Assembly: GCA_036389675.1 (NCBI GenBank)
Contig: DASVWI010000030.1
Coordinates: 124,001-188,000, forward strand
Direction: 5' to 3'
Length of the DNA stretch: 64,000 bases
From: DASQYE01 sp036389675
GTDB lineage: Bacteria; Acidobacteriota; Blastocatellia; Pyrinomonadales; Pyrinomonadaceae
The notes under the pieces were generated by a model. The model ran no database searches and was not told the origin of the DNA. It was given only the letters and a program-made list of their open reading frames with translations. A program made the position numbers and the translations under genes. This document shows, piece by piece, positions 62,007-64,000 of this stretch; position 1 is the stretch's first letter; every line of letters starts with the position of its first letter.

Positions 62007-63158
62007 TTGAGCACAGAAGGCAGTTACCTCTTTACCTCCGAATCAGTCACGGAGGGCCACCCGGATAAGATAGCGGATCAGATCTCCGACGCAGTGCTGG
62101 ACGCTGTGCTGGCACAGGATGCGACGGGACGCGTCGCCTGCGAGACGCTGGTCACGACCGGATTGGTCGTCATAGCGGGCGAGATCACCACGACGGCGCG
62201 CGTGGATTTCGCCAAAGTGGCACGTGAAACGATTCGAGAGATTGGTTATACAAGGGCCAAATACGGCTTTGATTGCGATACCTGCAGCGTCCTCTCGGCA
62301 GTCGGCACGCAGTCGCCCGACATAGCCATGGGAGTGGACACGGGCGGGGCCGGCGATCAGGGCCTGATGTTCGGATTCGCCTGTAATGAGACGCCTGAGC
62401 TGATGCCGCTGCCCATACAGCTGGCTCACAGGCTCTCGCGCAGTCTCACGGAGGCCCGCAAGTCCGGCGACCTGCCCTACCTGCGCCCGGACGGGAAATC
62501 ACAGGTCAGCGTGGAATATCGCGATGGCCGCCCCTTCAGGGTGGACGCCGTAGTGATATCCTCTCAGCACGACCCCTCCGTCTCCAACGAGCAACTACGC
62601 GCAGAGATACGTGAGCGCGTGATAGACCGCACGATCTCAGCCGAGCTGCTCGACCAGGATACGAAATATCATATTAATCCGACGGGGCGCTTCGTCACGG
62701 GTGGGCCACAGGGGGACGCAGGGCTGACCGGACGCAAGATCATAGTGGATACGTACGGGGGCTACGCGCCACACGGTGGAGGCGCGTTTTCCGGCAAAGA
62801 CCCGACAAAGGTCGACCGCTCGGCGGCCTACATGGCGCGTTATGCTGCCAAAAACATCGTCGCGGCGGGCCTCGCGGACAAATGCCTTGTACAACTGGCC
62901 TACGCCATAGGGGTTTCCGACCCGGTCTCCGTGCTGGTTGACACGAGCGGGACGGGGCGCATCAGCGAAGGCGCGCTGGCGACGCTCATACGCGAGCACT
63001 TCAGGCTCACGCCGCGAGGCATCATAGAAGACCTGCAGCTTCGCCGCCCCGTTTATAAGGAGACCGCTGCCTACGGCCATTTCGGACGCGACGAAGAGGG
63101 TTTTACGTGGGAATTAACGGATAAGGCCGAGGCGCTGCGTGCGGCTGCCGGAGTCTAA
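62007..63158 (+). CDS. metK: S-adenosylmethionine synthetase
   Basis: 383 residues from TTG 62007. Makes SAM from methionine and ATP. FTSESVTEGHPDKIADQISDAVLD (about 9-32), GAGDQGLMFGFA (about 113-124), GGPQGDAGLTGRKIIVDTYGG and GGGAFSGKDPTKVDRSAAYMARY are all present. It supplies SAM to the many methyltransferases and radical SAM enzymes in this window. ahcY follows 65 bases later. Confidence 0.97.
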   Translation: MSTEGSYLFTSESVTEGHPDKIADQISDAVLDAVLAQDATGRVACETLVTTGLVVIAGEITTTARVDFAKVARETIREIGYTRAKYGFDCDTCSVLSAVGTQSPDIAMGVDTGGAGDQGLMFGFACNETPELMPLPIQLAHRLSRSLTEARKSGDLPYLRPDGKSQVSVEYRDGRPFRVDAVVISSQHDPSVSNEQLRAEIRERVIDRTISAELLDQDTKYHINPTGRFVTGGPQGDAGLTGRKIIVDTYGGYAPHGGGAFSGKDPTKVDRSAAYMARYAAKNIVAAGLADKCLVQLAYAIGVSDPVSVLVDTSGTGRISEGALATLIREHFRLTPRGIIEDLQLRRPVYKETAAYGHFGRDEEGFTWELTDKAEALRAAAGV

Positions 63159-63223
63159 GCCACGCCCTTACAGGATTTTCTAAACTACAACCTAAACTAT
63201 TACATTAAAGAAGGAACCTTAAT

Positions 63224-64000
63224 ATGAGTGCGACACGTTCGGTTGAGTGTGACGTCAAAGACCTCTCCCTGGCAGGCGACGGTAAGCGCCGCATAGAGTG
63301 GGCTGAACGAGAGATGCCGGTTTTAAGGCTGATACGCGAGCGTTTCGCCAGCGAGCAGCCCCTGCGCGGAGTAAAACTGGTGGCGTGCGCGCACGTCACA
63401 ACGGAGACGGCCAACCTCGTGCGTGCCCTGCAGGCCGGTGGCGCGGACTCCGTCCTGATAGCCTCCAATCCGCTCTCCACACAGGACGATGTGGCCGCGT
63501 CGCTGGTCACGGACTGGGGAGTGCCCGTTTACGCTATCAAGGGCGAGACGACGGAGACCTATAACAGGCACGTCCGCACGGCCCTGGACTTTCAGCCCGA
63601 GATTATTATAGATGACGGCTCGGACGTGGTCGCCACACTGATCAAGGAACGCGCCGAGCAGATGCGCCAGATTATAGGGACGACGGAAGAGACCACGACG
63701 GGCATTGTGCGCCTGCGCGCGATGGAGGCGGCAGGGGTTCTGACCTTCCCTTCCATAGCGGTCAACAACGCTCAGACCAAGCACTTCTTCGATAACCGTT
63801 ATGGGACGGGACAATCCACCCTGGACGGTATCATACGCGCCACAAATATCCTGCTGGCCGGGCGTACGATGGTCGTTCTGGGCTACGGCTGGTGCGGCAA
63901 GGGCGTGGCCCTCAGGGCACGCGGCATGGGAGCCAACGTCGTCGTCACGGAGATCGATCCGATCAAGGCTGTCGAGGCAGTGATGGACGGCTTCCGCGTC
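63224..64000 (+). CDS. ahcY: Adenosylhomocysteinase (5' part; continues past window)
   Basis: The first 259 residues from ATG 63224, with AAAGAAGGA 10 bases upstream. Splits S-adenosylhomocysteine, closing the SAM cycle with metK. ACAHVTTETANLVRALQAGGA (about 50-70), EETTTGIVRLRAMEAAGVLTFPSIAVNNAQTKHFFDNRYGTGQSTLDGI, and the NAD loop VVLGYGWCGKGVALRARGMGANVVVTEIDP are typical. The right end lies outside the window. Confidence 0.95.
   Translation, partial: MSATRSVECDVKDLSLAGDGKRRIEWAEREMPVLRLIRERFASEQPLRGVKLVACAHVTTETANLVRALQAGGADSVLIASNPLSTQDDVAASLVTDWGVPVYAIKGETTETYNRHVRTALDFQPEIIIDDGSDVVATLIKERAEQMRQIIGTTEETTTGIVRLRAMEAAGVLTFPSIAVNNAQTKHFFDNRYGTGQSTLDGIIRATNILLAGRTMVVLGYGWCGKGVALRARGMGANVVVTEIDPIKAVEAVMDGFRV

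Noticed and set aside
63159..63223. SAH riboswitch before ahcY
   Set aside because: 65 bases with no matching stem pattern; only a short AAACTA direct repeat.

Overview
The window looks like a chromosomal segment of a high-GC Gram-negative bacterium, most likely an acidobacterium of the Blastocatellia type. This is an inference from gene style only: a Ser/Thr kinase fused to a TPR array, a Wza/BY-kinase exopolysaccharide locus, PQQ-propeller, lamin-tail and STN proteins, and parAB next to miaB and a DUF151 nuclease. No rRNA or tRNA gene was seen to test it.

Layout. (1) 1-3276: a TPR-fused Ser/Thr kinase runs off the left edge on the minus strand, followed by a tiny membrane protein and a 544-base gene-free stretch rich in stem-loops. 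(2) 3277-28518: a long plus-strand exopolysaccharide locus. It holds an outer-membrane export protein, a Wzz/BY-kinase, a Wzx-like flippase, Wzy-like polymerase, O-antigen ligase-like protein, WecA-like initiating transferase with an unusual C-terminal extension, seven glycosyltransferases, a carbamoyltransferase and six methyltransferases (three FkbM type). Its middle (about 11.8-17.3 kb) is visibly more AT-rich than the rest. Two copies of a nested inverted-repeat element sit directly at the 3' ends of genes and supply their last codons. (3) 28662-35027: TPR, FecR-like, TPR plus carbohydrate-binding-like, and ankyrin proteins, then a DegT-type sugar aminotransferase. (4) 35055-42503: a locus that I read as a candidate ribosomal peptide (RiPP) system. 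It has a 59-codon precursor-like ORF starting at TTG with a strong Shine-Dalgarno (39350-39529), an HprK-like kinase, a radical SAM enzyme with extra C-terminal cysteines, a PqqD-type recognition protein, a lasso-type B2 transglutaminase-like protease and a nucleotidyltransferase. The asparagine-synthetase-like lasso cyclase is absent from the window. (5) 42691-64000: housekeeping genes: pfkA, tsaB, rimI, a DUF465 protein, psd, pssA, a PQQ propeller, guaA, dnaE, accA, ssb, recN, miaB, a DUF151 nuclease, parA, parB, an unknown protein, metK and the first 259 codons of ahcY.

How it fits together. Regions 2 and 3 build, decorate (methyl, carbamoyl, aminosugar), polymerise and export a cell-surface polysaccharide. 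Region 4 carries the standard toolkit for recognising, cleaving, phosphorylating and radically modifying a small peptide, but in a combination I do not recognise as a described class; it is the most promising candidate for an undescribed system here. Region 5 is ordinary core metabolism and replication, with several structured leaders (pfkA, dnaE, metK) and a 38-bp perfect palindrome whose 18-bp core recurs inside parB.
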